Shown: one piece after another, positions 1 to 5,216 of the stretch
How positions within the stretch are numbered: the first letter of the stretch is position 1
Layout of the letters: every line of letters starts with the position of its first letter
Assembly: GCA_002392625.1 (NCBI GenBank)
Contig: DGHJ01000132.1
Coordinates: 714-9,000, forward strand
Length of the DNA: 8,287 nt
Reading direction: 5' to 3'
Source of the DNA: Oscillospiraceae bacterium UBA3851
GTDB lineage: Bacteria > Bacillota > Clostridia > Oscillospirales > Oscillospiraceae
Notes under the pieces: generated by a model
What the model was told of the DNA's origin: nothing
What the model saw: the letters and a program-made list of their open reading frames with translations, nothing else
Database searches by the model: none
Translations under genes and position numbers: made by a program

Positions 1-26
1 CCGCCGATGATCAATACGTCGTACAT
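1..26 (-). CDS. Flavoprotein, probable thioredoxin reductase (5' end only)
   Basis: Only the first eight codons and part of a ninth are in the window. They read MYDVLIIG plus the start of a further Gly, the beta strand and glycine loop that open an FAD/NAD(P)-binding Rossmann fold. An AGGAGG ribosome site lies about 10 bases upstream of the ATG at 26-24, and a good promoter lies further up, so the start is secure. This opening is typical of thioredoxin reductase (TrxB), which passes electrons from NADPH to thioredoxin. Related flavoproteins such as alkyl hydroperoxide reductase F or thioredoxin-reductase-like proteins begin the same way, so the exact function cannot be fixed from this fragment. 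It is divergent from thyA. Confidence 0.6.
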
Positions 27-74
27 ATCCTTTATTCCTCCTTGCACTTGAGAAATGCACATATTTTCAAGCTT

Positions 75-103
75 ATTATAGCTGCTGACAGCGCCGGGGG
101 CAA
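75..103 (-). promoter_or_regulatory. Promoter of the left-edge flavoprotein gene
   Basis: On the minus strand a -35 TTGCCC (103-98) is followed after 17 bases by a perfect -10 TATAAT (80-75). This is a standard housekeeping sigma-A promoter. It leaves a leader of about 40 bases before the ATG at 26. Confidence 0.65.
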
Positions 104-114
104 CCATTTTTTTA

Positions 115-142
115 TTGCTTTTGGGGCGGGACATGGTACAAT
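115..142 (+). promoter_or_regulatory. thyA-folA promoter with extended -10
   Basis: The -10 is TACAAT at 137-142, preceded by TGG, giving the TG-N extended -10 form. The best -35 is a weak TTGCTT at 115-120 with a 16-base spacer. The extended -10 probably makes up for the poor -35. The 16 bases at 129-144 are identical to those around the trmN6 promoter on the other strand. Confidence 0.6.
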
Positions 143-178
143 AGAAGCAATAAAATGGGGGAGAAGGAGGAACCTGCC

Positions 179-1009
179 ATGAGCCGCGCTGACGAGATCT
201 TCCGGCAGAACTGCCGCGACATTCTGGAAAATGGAGTGTGGGACACCGACCGGGAGGTGCGCCCCCGCTGGGAGGACGGCACGCCCGCCCACACGGTGAA
301 AAAATTCGGCGTCGTCAACCGCTATAACCTGGCGGAAGAGTTTCCCATTCTGACGCTGCGCCGCACCTACTGGAAGACCAGCATTGACGAGCTGCTGTGG
401 ATCTGGCAGAAGAAGTCCAACAACATCCACGACCTCCGGGGCCACATCTGGGACAGCTGGGCCGACGAGAACGGCTCCATCGGCAAGGCCTACGGCTACC
501 AGTTGGGCGTCAAGCACCACTACCCGGAGGGGGACATGGACCAGGTGGACCGGGTGCTGTACGACCTGAAGCACAACCCCGCCAGCCGCCGGATCATGAC
601 CAACATCTACAACTTCCAGGACCTCCACGAGATGGCCCTGTACCCCTGCGCCTACTCCATGACCTTCAACGTATCCGGCAACACCCTCAACGCCATTCTC
701 AACCAGCGGTCCCAGGACATGCTGGCCGCCAACAACTGGAACGTGGTGCAGTACAGCGTGCTGGTGCACATGATGGCCCAGGTCAGCGGTCTGCAGGTGG
801 GCGAGCTGGTCCACGTCATCGCCGACGCCCATATCTATGACCGCCACGTGCCTATCATCGAAAAGATGCTGGACAAGGAGGCCCGCCCGGCGCCCCAATT
901 CGTGATGGACCCCTCCGTCACCGATTTCTATCAGTTCACACGGGACAGCTTTGCCCTGGAGGGCTACGATCCCCAGCCCTTTGAGGACAAGATCCCGGTA
1001 GCCATTTGA
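179..1009 (+). CDS. thyA: Thymidylate synthase
   Basis: Methylates dUMP to dTMP using 5,10-methylene-tetrahydrofolate, releasing dihydrofolate; cytoplasmic homodimer. The 276-residue protein has the family landmarks in order: RPRWEDGTPAHT (28-39), WKTSIDELLWIW (65-76), the phosphate-binding Arg pair R137-R138, catalytic Cys157 in LYPCAY, QRSxD (176-180) and the substrate-binding DAHIY (216-220), ending in VAI. The residue after the catalytic Cys is Ala, not the His of the E. coli-type PCH motif. Together with the LLWIWQ block this resembles the B. subtilis ThyA branch. An in-frame ATG lies 24 bases upstream at 155, but GAGAAGGAGG sits just before 179 and would lie inside the longer frame, so 179 is the likely start. 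It is the first gene of an operon with folA, 9 bases on. Confidence 0.96.
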   Translation: MSRADEIFRQNCRDILENGVWDTDREVRPRWEDGTPAHTVKKFGVVNRYNLAEEFPILTLRRTYWKTSIDELLWIWQKKSNNIHDLRGHIWDSWADENGSIGKAYGYQLGVKHHYPEGDMDQVDRVLYDLKHNPASRRIMTNIYNFQDLHEMALYPCAYSMTFNVSGNTLNAILNQRSQDMLAANNWNVVQYSVLVHMMAQVSGLQVGELVHVIADAHIYDRHVPIIEKMLDKEARPAPQFVMDPSVTDFYQFTRDSFALEGYDPQPFEDKIPVAI

Positions 1010-1018
1010 GGTGAGCCC

Positions 1019-1504
1019 ATGCAGGCGATTGTCAATGTGACGGAAAACTGGGGCATCGGGCGGTACAACAAGCTGCTCTTTCCTCTGCGGGCGGATCTGA
1101 AGCGGTTCAAGGAACTGACCATGGGCCACGCGGTGGTCATGGGCAGAAAAACCCTGGAATCCCTGCCGGGGAAGAAAGGGTTGCCGGGTCGCCGGAATCT
1201 GGTGCTGACGCGGGATGAGAGTTTTAACGCACCCAACGTGGAGACGGTCCACACCCCCTTGCAGGCGGTGTTTGCCACCGGGGCGGAGGATTTTTGCATC
1301 GGCGGAGAGAGCGTCTACCGCGTGCTTCTGCCGGTCATCGACCGGGTGTACGTCACCCGCGTGCTGGCCACGGCGGAGGCCGACGCCTGGTTTCCCAACC
1401 TGGACGAGGACCCCCAATGGCGGATCGAGCGAGAGAGCGAGATCATGGAGGAAAACGGCGTCCGGTTTCAATACGTGGACTACGTGAGGGTGGAAAAAGA
1501 ATAA
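1019..1504 (+). CDS. folA: Dihydrofolate reductase
   Basis: NADPH-dependent reduction of dihydrofolate to tetrahydrofolate, the step that regenerates the cofactor oxidised by thymidylate synthase, so the thyA-folA pairing is functionally direct. It is 161 residues, the usual length for bacterial enzymes. Visible motifs are the flexible active-site loop around W11-G12-I13-G14, the catalytic acid D26 in RADLKRFK, the NADPH-binding MGRKTLESL (41-49) with LPGRRNLVLTRD (55-66), and the cofactor glycines in FCIGGESVY (92-100). The ribosome site GAGGTG overlaps the thyA stop codon, suggesting translational coupling. It is the expected trimethoprim target. Nothing in the sequence suggests an acquired resistance (dfr) gene rather than the native one. 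Confidence 0.95.
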   Translation: MQAIVNVTENWGIGRYNKLLFPLRADLKRFKELTMGHAVVMGRKTLESLPGKKGLPGRRNLVLTRDESFNAPNVETVHTPLQAVFATGAEDFCIGGESVYRVLLPVIDRVYVTRVLATAEADAWFPNLDEDPQWRIERESEIMEENGVRFQYVDYVRVEKE

Positions 1505-1506
1505 AC

Positions 1507-1535
1507 AAAAAGGAGATGCGACGCATCTCCTTTTT
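1507..1535. terminator. Two-way terminator between folA and spmB
   Basis: A perfect 9-bp stem (AGGAGATGC at 1511-1519 with GCATCTCCT at 1523-1531) closes a 3-base loop. It is flanked by AAAA on the left and TTTT on the right, so it has a U tract in both directions. It sits exactly between the convergent ends of folA and spmB and should serve both. Confidence 0.9.
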
Positions 1536-2063
1536 CTATTGCCCGAAGAACAGCCGCACCGTCACTGCGGCGGCGACGAAGCCGGTGAGGTCAGCCGCCA
1601 GCGCGGCGGGGATGGTGTAGCGGGTGCGTCGGATACCGGCGGCGCCGAAGTAGACGGCCACGGTGTAGAAGGTGGTCTCGGTGGAGCCCATCATCACGGC
1701 GGCCACGCGGCCCACGTAGGAGTCCGGCCCGTAACGGCCCATGACGTCCCCGGCGGCGGCCAGCGCGCCGCTGCCGCTGAGAGGGCGGACCAGCAGGATG
1801 GGCGCCGTCTCCGGCGGGATGCCCAGCCATTGAAGCGCCGGGGCCAGCAGGGCGGTCAGGGCGTCCATGGCGCCGCTGGCGCGGAACATGTACACGGCGG
1901 TCAGCAGAGCGATCAGCGCGGGCAGGATCCGCAGCACCACGGTGAGGCCCTCGGCGGCCCCGGCGGTAAGGGCGCCGTAGACGTCCACCTCTTTGAAAAG
2001 CGCGTATGCCGCCAGCCCCGCCAGCAGGCAGGGCACTACGAACGAGGTCAGAGCCACGGTCAT
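1536..2063 (-). CDS. spmB: Spore maturation protein B
   Basis: Membrane protein of the nucleoside-recognition (Gate) family, needed in B. subtilis with SpmA for normal spore core dehydration and heat resistance; the transported or sensed molecule is not established. The 175-residue product matches the family length. It has hydrophobic segments at about 5-22 and 43-60 and the conserved second half: RPLSGSGAL (93-101), GPDSYVGR (112-119), GSTETTFYTVAVYFGA (126-141) and GIRRTRYTIPAALAADLTGF (143-162). The frame stays open 24 codons further upstream, but that stretch is low-complexity and lies within the spmA coding region. The ATG at 2063-2061 overlaps the spmA TGA as ATGA, and no strong ribosome site precedes it, so translation is probably coupled to spmA. 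Confidence 0.93.
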   Translation of the reverse strand: MTVALTSFVVPCLLAGLAAYALFKEVDVYGALTAGAAEGLTVVLRILPALIALLTAVYMFRASGAMDALTALLAPALQWLGIPPETAPILLVRPLSGSGALAAAGDVMGRYGPDSYVGRVAAVMMGSTETTFYTVAVYFGAAGIRRTRYTIPAALAADLTGFVAAAVTVRLFFGQ

Positions 2064-2632
2064 CGCCCCCGGACCCGGCCCAGCAGACGGGCTGCCAGCA
2101 GCCCCGCCGTCACCGACAGGAGAGAGGTCACCCACACGGCGGGCAGGATGTCAAAGGGCGCGGCGCTGCCGCAGGCGGCGCGCAGGCTGGCCACCGTGGT
2201 GGGCAGCAGCTGGATAGAGGCGGTGTTCAGCACCACCAGGCGGCACAGCTCGTCGCTGGCCGTGCCGTCGCAGCCCCGTGCCATGCGCCGGGCCGCCCGG
2301 ATGCCCAGGGGCGTGGCGGCGTTGCCCAGGCCCAGCAGGTTGGCCGAGAGATTGGCCGACACCGCCGAGAGAGTCTCGCCGTCCCGGCTGGCGCGGGGCA
2401 GCAGACGCCGGAGCAGCGGGCGGAACAGGCCCGCCAGGCGGTCAGCCAGGCCGCACCGGCCCATTAGCTCCATGACGCCGGACCAGAGGCAGATCGCCCC
2501 AGCCATGCCCACCGCCAGCTCCACCGCGGCCCCGGCGCCCTCCATGGCCGCCCGGCTCACCTCACCCATTCGGCCGTTCACCGCGCCGAACAGCACCGAC
2601 GCGCCCACCAGAACGGCCCAGACCCATGCCAT
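2060..2632 (-). CDS. spmA: Spore maturation protein A
   Basis: Partner of SpmB in the forespore-maturation pair and a member of the same Gate superfamily; an integral membrane protein. The 190-residue protein begins with a hydrophobic segment ending in NG (about 2-20), followed by FRPLLRRLLP (70-79), the family's hallmark NLLGLGNAATPLGIRAARRM (98-117) and NTASIQLLPTTVASLRA (136-152). A longer frame begins at 2662, but that ATG has no ribosome site and lies inside the putative -10 element. The ATG at 2632-2630 has AGGGGGTG about 10 bases upstream and gives the usual SpmA N-terminus, so I chose it. It is first in the spmA-spmB operon; the dacB gene that precedes the pair in B. subtilis is absent here. 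Confidence 0.93.
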   Translation of the reverse strand: MAWVWAVLVGASVLFGAVNGRMGEVSRAAMEGAGAAVELAVGMAGAICLWSGVMELMGRCGLADRLAGLFRPLLRRLLPRASRDGETLSAVSANLSANLLGLGNAATPLGIRAARRMARGCDGTASDELCRLVVLNTASIQLLPTTVASLRAACGSAAPFDILPAVWVTSLLSVTAGLLAARLLGRVRGR

Positions 2633-2660
2633 TGCCACATTCCCACCCCCTGCTTGACCC

Positions 2661-2691
2661 ATTTTATGAGGGGGAGTTAGCGGTTATTTGC
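2661..2691 (-). promoter_or_regulatory. Possible sigma-E-like promoter of spmA-spmB
   Basis: On the minus strand CATAAAAT (2668-2661) matches the sporulation sigma-E -10 consensus CATACAAT in seven of eight positions. A -35 candidate GCAAATAA (2691-2684) lies 15 bases upstream and is a weaker match. A start point just downstream would leave room for the AGGGGGTG ribosome site and the ATG at 2632. In B. subtilis spmAB is transcribed by sigma-E, which fits, but this call rests on short motifs only. Confidence 0.4.
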
Positions 2692-2712
2692 AAAATAAAC
2701 GAAATATTTATT
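2684..2712. repeat. AT-rich inverted repeats in the spmA/abrB intergenic region
   Basis: TTATTT-GCA-AAATAA (2684-2698) and the partly overlapping AATAAA...TTTATT (2694-2699 with 2707-2712) form short inverted repeats in an A+T-rich patch within an otherwise G+C-rich region. They lie between the putative spmA promoter and the abrB promoter. They could be a regulator site, but AT-rich DNA yields such repeats easily. Confidence 0.3.
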
Positions 2713-2721
2713 GCCGAACGG

Positions 2722-2750
2722 TTGACAAATTGTGAAATATATGTCATATT
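2722..2750 (+). promoter_or_regulatory. abrB promoter
   Basis: A perfect -35 TTGACA (2722-2727), a 17-base spacer and a -10 CATATT (2745-2750, four of six matches) form a sigma-A promoter about 85 bases upstream of the abrB start. The remaining leader (about 2757-2834) holds no further element that I can identify other than the ribosome site AGGGGAGAGG at 2821-2830. Confidence 0.65.
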
Positions 2751-2834
2751 TGATAAGAACAAATGATAAGAAACACGCGTTTGGCACATACATGTCGGAC
2801 TGCATCAGAAAAACAAGCTTAGGGGAGAGGCAGT

Positions 2835-3077
2835 GTGAAATCGATCGGAATCGTGCGAAGAGTGGACGAGTTGGGCCGGATCGTGCTGCCCATTGAGCTG
2901 CGCCGCACACTGGACATCGCGGAGAAGGACCCGCTGGAGATCTACGTGGACGGCTCCAACATCGTCCTGAAAAAATACCGTTCCACCTGCATTTTCTGTG
3001 ACAGCACCAAGGACGTGGTCACCTTCAAGGGGAAAAACGTATGCCCCCGGTGTCTGCGGGAACTGAAAAACCTGTGA
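2835..3077 (+). CDS. abrB: AbrB-family transition-state regulator with zinc-ribbon-like tail
   Basis: DNA-binding dimer of the AbrB/MazE/SpoVT swapped-hairpin family; B. subtilis AbrB represses post-exponential genes during growth. Residues 1-48 follow B. subtilis AbrB almost position for position (GIVRRVDELGRIVLP, IELRRTL, EKDPLEIYVD, LKKY) and keep the DNA-contacting arginines R8, R15, R23 and R24. The C-terminal part differs: it is short and has two CxxC pairs, C52/C55 and C70/C73, with FKGKN between them, consistent with a small zinc ribbon in place of the B. subtilis oligomerisation domain. Total length is 80 residues against about 95. The start is GTG at 2835, preceded by AGGGGAGAGG. 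It is monocistronic, with its own promoter and terminator. Which genes it controls cannot be read from this window. Confidence 0.9.
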   Translation: MKSIGIVRRVDELGRIVLPIELRRTLDIAEKDPLEIYVDGSNIVLKKYRSTCIFCDSTKDVVTFKGKNVCPRCLRELKNL

Positions 3078-3118
3078 AAAAAACGGCGCTTTCCCGGTGG
3101 GGAAAGCGCCGATCATTT
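3076..3118. terminator. Two-way terminator between abrB and rsmI
   Basis: A perfect 12-bp stem (CGGCGCTTTCCC at 3084-3095 with GGGAAAGCGCCG at 3100-3111) closes the loop GGTG. On the minus strand the stem is followed directly by seven Ts (3083-3077), an ideal end for the rsmI transcript. On the plus strand the T run starts four bases after the stem (ATCATTTTTTT), which is good enough for abrB. Confidence 0.93.
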
Positions 3119-3126
3119 TTTTGCCC

Positions 3127-3954
3127 TTATGCCCGCAGGGCGGCGTCGTACAGCTCGTTGCGGCTCAGACCCGTGTCGTCGGCCACCCGGCGTACGGCGT
3201 CCTTGAGCTTCATGCCCTCGCTGCGGCGGCGCAGGACCATCTCCACACCCTCGGCCAGGGTCACCTGGGGCCCGGCGGGCCTGTCTGCCCCGCCCACCAC
3301 CAGCACGTATTCGCCCCGCGGCTCGTTGGTCCCGTAAAACGCGGCGGCCTGGGCCAGGGTGGTGCGCACCGTCTCCTCGTGGAGCTTGGTCAGCTCCCGG
3401 CACAGGGCCACGGGCCGGTCGCCCAGCAGCTCGGCCATGTCGGCCAGGGTGGCGCGCAGCTTATGGGGCGCCTCGTGGAAGATCATGGTGCGGCTTTCGC
3501 CGCTGAGTTCACTGAGGCGCGCCCGGCGCTCCGAGCGGTTGGCGCTGAGAAAGCCCTCAAAGGTGAACCGCCCGGTGGGCAGGCCCGACACCGCCAGCGC
3601 CGTAATGGCGGCGCAGCAGCCGGGGATGCTCTGGACGGTGACGCTGTTTTCGGCGCAAAGCCGCACCAGATCCTCGCCGGGGTCGCTGATGGCGGGGGTG
3701 CCCGCGTCGGTGACCAGGGCGCAGGTCTCGCCGGCCAGGAGCCGCTCCAGGATCGCCTGCCCGGCGGCGGCGCGGTTGTGCTCGTGGTAGCTCACCAGGG
3801 GCTTTTTGATCTCAAAGTGGTTCAGCAGCTTCACGGACACGCGGGTGTCCTCGGCGGCGATGAAGTCCGCCTCCGCCAGCGTCCGCACGGCACGGGGGGA
3901 GAGGTCCTCCAGATTGCCGATGGGGGTGGCTACCAGATATAACGTTCCGGCCAT
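3127..3954 (-). CDS. rsmI: 16S rRNA (cytidine-1402-2'-O)-methyltransferase
   Basis: Uses S-adenosylmethionine to methylate the 2'-O-ribose of C1402 in the decoding centre of the small ribosomal subunit. The 275-residue protein belongs to the tetrapyrrole-methylase fold. It shows the N-terminal LYLVATPIGNLEDLS (5-19), AAEDTR (33-38), the SAM-pocket LVTDAGTPAISDPG (80-93), IPGCCAA (110-116), FHEAPHKL (159-166) and the CRELTKLHEE block (185-194). The ATG at 3954 has AGGAGA eight bases upstream, close to the trmN6 stop, and the gap between the genes is only 10 bases, so the two form an operon. B. subtilis names this gene yabC. The convergent neighbour abrB fits the arrangement known there. Confidence 0.96.
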   Translation of the reverse strand: MAGTLYLVATPIGNLEDLSPRAVRTLAEADFIAAEDTRVSVKLLNHFEIKKPLVSYHEHNRAAAGQAILERLLAGETCALVTDAGTPAISDPGEDLVRLCAENSVTVQSIPGCCAAITALAVSGLPTGRFTFEGFLSANRSERRARLSELSGESRTMIFHEAPHKLRATLADMAELLGDRPVALCRELTKLHEETVRTTLAQAAAFYGTNEPRGEYVLVVGGADRPAGPQVTLAEGVEMVLRRRSEGMKLKDAVRRVADDTGLSRNELYDAALRA

Positions 3955-3964
3955 GGTCGTTCTC

Positions 3965-4684
3965 CTATCTGTCCTGAAAATAGATCCGCCGCAGCTCCGC
4001 CGTGTCGCGGCCCTGGGCGTCGTGCATCAAAAGGGGCGGCTCCACCGCAAGGCCCGGCCTGCCGCCCAAACGGCTCTCCAGCAGCAGAAGCGACGGGGCG
4101 GCGGTGGCGGTGTGGTGGACGAAACGCAGCCGCTTGGGCTCCAGCCGGTGCCTTTGCAGCACCGAGAGCAGCTCCGCCAGCCGCTCCGGCCGGAACACCA
4201 GGGAGAAGCGGCCACCGTAGGTCAGCAGATGCGCGGCGGCGGCGCACACGTCCTCCAGCGTGCAGGTCAGCTCGCTGCGGGCGGCGCCCCGGGCCGGGTT
4301 CTCCGACACGGCGCCGCTGCCGGGGGCAAAGTAGGGGGGATTGGACACCACCGCGTCGAAGGCGCCATGAGGCAGGGCGCGCAGGTCCCGCAGGTCGGTT
4401 TGCAGCACGGTGATGCGGTCACTGAGGCCGTTCAGCGCCGTCGTCCGGCGGGCCAGGTCGCAGGCGGCGGCCTGAAGCTCCACGTCCGTCACGGTCGCTT
4501 CTCCCTGCCGCGCCAGCAGCAGGAGGCCCAGCAGTCCCGTGCCGGCTCCCAGGTCGCAGACCCGGTCGCCCCGGCGCAGGCGGACGAAGTCCCCCAGCAG
4601 GAACGAGTCGGTGGAGGGCTGAAACAGGGCGTCGTCAAACAGGAACCGGAACCCGCCCGGCCACAGCTGATCGGTCTTCTCCAT
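3965..4684 (-). CDS. trmN6: tRNA1(Val) A37 N6-methyltransferase family protein
   Basis: Rossmann-fold SAM-dependent methyltransferase of the TrmN6/YabB family. The E. coli member methylates N6 of A37 in one valine tRNA; the substrate of Gram-positive members is less certain. The 239-residue protein has motif I at VCDLGAGTGLLGLLLL (42-57), the acidic end of strand 2 at VTDVEL (65-70), and the N6-adenine signature NPPY at 115-118 within AVVSNPPYF. The upstream QLWPGGFRFLFDDALFQPSTDSFLLGDF (6-33) is typical of this family. The frame is open 34 codons further upstream, but that part crosses the promoter. The ATG at 4684 has GGAGG at the right distance and was chosen. It is the first gene of an operon with rsmI. 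The small GIY-YIG gene (yazA) that lies between the two in B. subtilis is absent. Confidence 0.88.
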   Translation of the reverse strand: MEKTDQLWPGGFRFLFDDALFQPSTDSFLLGDFVRLRRGDRVCDLGAGTGLLGLLLLARQGEATVTDVELQAAACDLARRTTALNGLSDRITVLQTDLRDLRALPHGAFDAVVSNPPYFAPGSGAVSENPARGAARSELTCTLEDVCAAAAHLLTYGGRFSLVFRPERLAELLSVLQRHRLEPKRLRFVHHTATAAPSLLLLESRLGGRPGLAVEPPLLMHDAQGRDTAELRRIYFQDR

Positions 4685-4711
4685 GAGCGCCCTCCTCTCC
4701 TGTTTGCAGCT

Positions 4712-4725
4712 ATTGTACCATGTCC
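4712..4725 (-). promoter_or_regulatory. trmN6-rsmI promoter with extended -10
   Basis: On the minus strand TGG-TACAAT (-10 hexamer at 4717-4712) gives an extended -10. No good -35 is present at 16-18 bases; TGGTCT is the closest. The transcript would carry a short leader holding AGGAGAGGAGG. The 16 bases 4725-4710 equal those around the thyA -10. Confidence 0.6.
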
Positions 4726-4781
4726 AAACGGAAAAGACCAGAAAAAATGCAGGTGAGTCAAGACTAACTCTCCTGCTAAAG

Positions 4782-4805
4782 AACACCGGACGGCCGTCCG
4801 GTGTT
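4782..4805 (-). terminator. Terminator after the ferredoxin gene
   Basis: A perfect 24-bp palindrome (AACACCGGACGG followed by its reverse complement) lies 22 bases past the ferredoxin stop. Read on the minus strand the stem is followed by CTTTAG, a modest U tract. On the plus strand it is followed by ATTTT. It separates ferredoxin transcription from the trmN6 promoter. Confidence 0.7.
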
Positions 4806-4827
4806 ATTTTCCGTATGGATGATCCGA

Positions 4828-5001
4828 TTACTCAGCGGGGCTGATAGCGCCGTTGGGGCAGGTATCGCTGCAAGAACCGCAGTCCAGGCAGGCATTGGCG
4901 TCGATCACGTAGGAAGTGTCGCCCTGGGAGATAGCGCCCACGGGGCAAGCATCCGCGCAAGCACCGCACATCACACAAGCGGAACCGATCTGATAAGCCA
5001 T
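4828..5001 (-). CDS. 2[4Fe-4S] ferredoxin, 57 residues
   Basis: Small soluble electron carrier of the clostridial type, which serves low-potential reactions such as pyruvate:ferredoxin oxidoreductase, hydrogenase and Rnf. Translation of 5001-4828 gives 57 residues starting MAYQIGSACVMCGACADACP. Two classic cluster-binding sets are complete: C9-x2-C12-x2-C15-x3-C19-P and C38-x2-C41-x2-C44-x3-C48-P, one from each half of the internally duplicated fold. GAIS follows both cluster motifs, as usual. GGAGGTG precedes the ATG at a suitable distance, and the gene has its own promoter and terminator, so it stands alone. It points to an anaerobic energy metabolism. The specific redox partner cannot be told from the neighbours. 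Confidence 0.95.
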   Translation of the reverse strand: MAYQIGSACVMCGACADACPVGAISQGDTSYVIDANACLDCGSCSDTCPNGAISPAE

Positions 5002-5035
5002 AGTAAAGCACCTCCGTCTTTAGATTGGTGAATTC

Positions 5036-5063
5036 ATTGTAACATGATTTTTGCAAATTGCAA
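5036..5063 (-). promoter_or_regulatory. Ferredoxin gene promoter
   Basis: On the minus strand the -35 TTGCAA (5063-5058) is followed after 16 bases by -10 TACAAT (5041-5036), preceded by TGT, an extended -10. The -35 lies in a near-palindrome made of two TTGCAA hexamers one base apart (5051-5063). Two copies of TTCACAG spaced 11 bases apart (5073-5090) lie immediately upstream. Confidence 0.65.
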
Positions 5064-5122
5064 GACCTTCGCCTGTGAAATTTCTGTGAATACCGGGAAT
5101 TTTTTGCGGCATGCGGCACAAA

Positions 5123-5138
5123 TTGTCCAACCGGACAA
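5123..5138. promoter_or_regulatory. Candidate operator upstream of the MFS promoter
   Basis: TTGTCC-AACC-GGACAA is a perfect 6-bp inverted repeat with a 4-base centre. It ends three bases before the MFS gene's -35 TTGACA, and a further GGACA half-site falls in the promoter spacer at 5152-5156. The position suits a dimeric regulator. No regulator gene lies beside it, so the binding protein is unknown. Confidence 0.45.
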
Positions 5139-5141
5139 AAA

Positions 5142-5170
5142 TTGACACCGGGACAGGCCTATGGTACAAT
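5142..5170 (+). promoter_or_regulatory. MFS exporter promoter, near consensus
   Basis: A perfect -35 TTGACA (5142-5147), an ideal 17-base spacer, and -10 TACAAT (5165-5170) preceded by TATGG, a full extended -10. It is the strongest-looking promoter in the window. A short GC stem-loop (GCGTC/GACGC, 5186-5198) follows in the leader. Confidence 0.85.
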
Positions 5171-5216
5171 GGCGCGGGATCGGGAGCGTCCGCGACGCCG
5201 CAAGGAGGAGAGAGAC

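Noticed and set aside
155..178. Upstream ATG as the thyA start
   Set aside because: The GAGAAGGAGG ribosome site would lie inside the longer coding sequence, and no site precedes 155; the ATG at 179 fits the family N-terminus.
32..1471. 479-codon open frame on the minus strand across thyA and folA
   Set aside because: It is antisense to two clearly recognised enzymes, its composition (His, Val, Gly rich) is that of a shadow frame in G+C-rich coding DNA, and no ribosome site or family motif supports it.
1539..2657. 372-codon plus-strand frame across spmB and spmA
   Set aside because: Arg/Ala/Gly-rich shadow of the spm genes, whose protein motifs on the minus strand are unmistakable.
2677..2910. 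77-codon minus-strand frame between spmA and abrB
   Set aside because: It covers the abrB promoter and start, and no homologous features are visible. It is open mainly because of the AT-rich leader.
3097..4756. Two long plus-strand frames (3097-3942 and 3806-4756) over rsmI and trmN6
   Set aside because: Both are mirror frames of the two methyltransferases; they lack recognisable motifs and start inside terminators or coding sequence.
5105..5118. Tandem TGCGGCA direct repeat upstream of the MFS operator
   Set aside because: Only two 7-base copies, with no promoter relation that I can argue; likely chance.
4801..5119. Frames of 76 codons (plus) and 95 codons (minus) over the ferredoxin gene
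   Set aside because: Both are out of frame with the cysteine-motif reading frame. The ferredoxin frame explains the conservation pattern and has the ribosome site.
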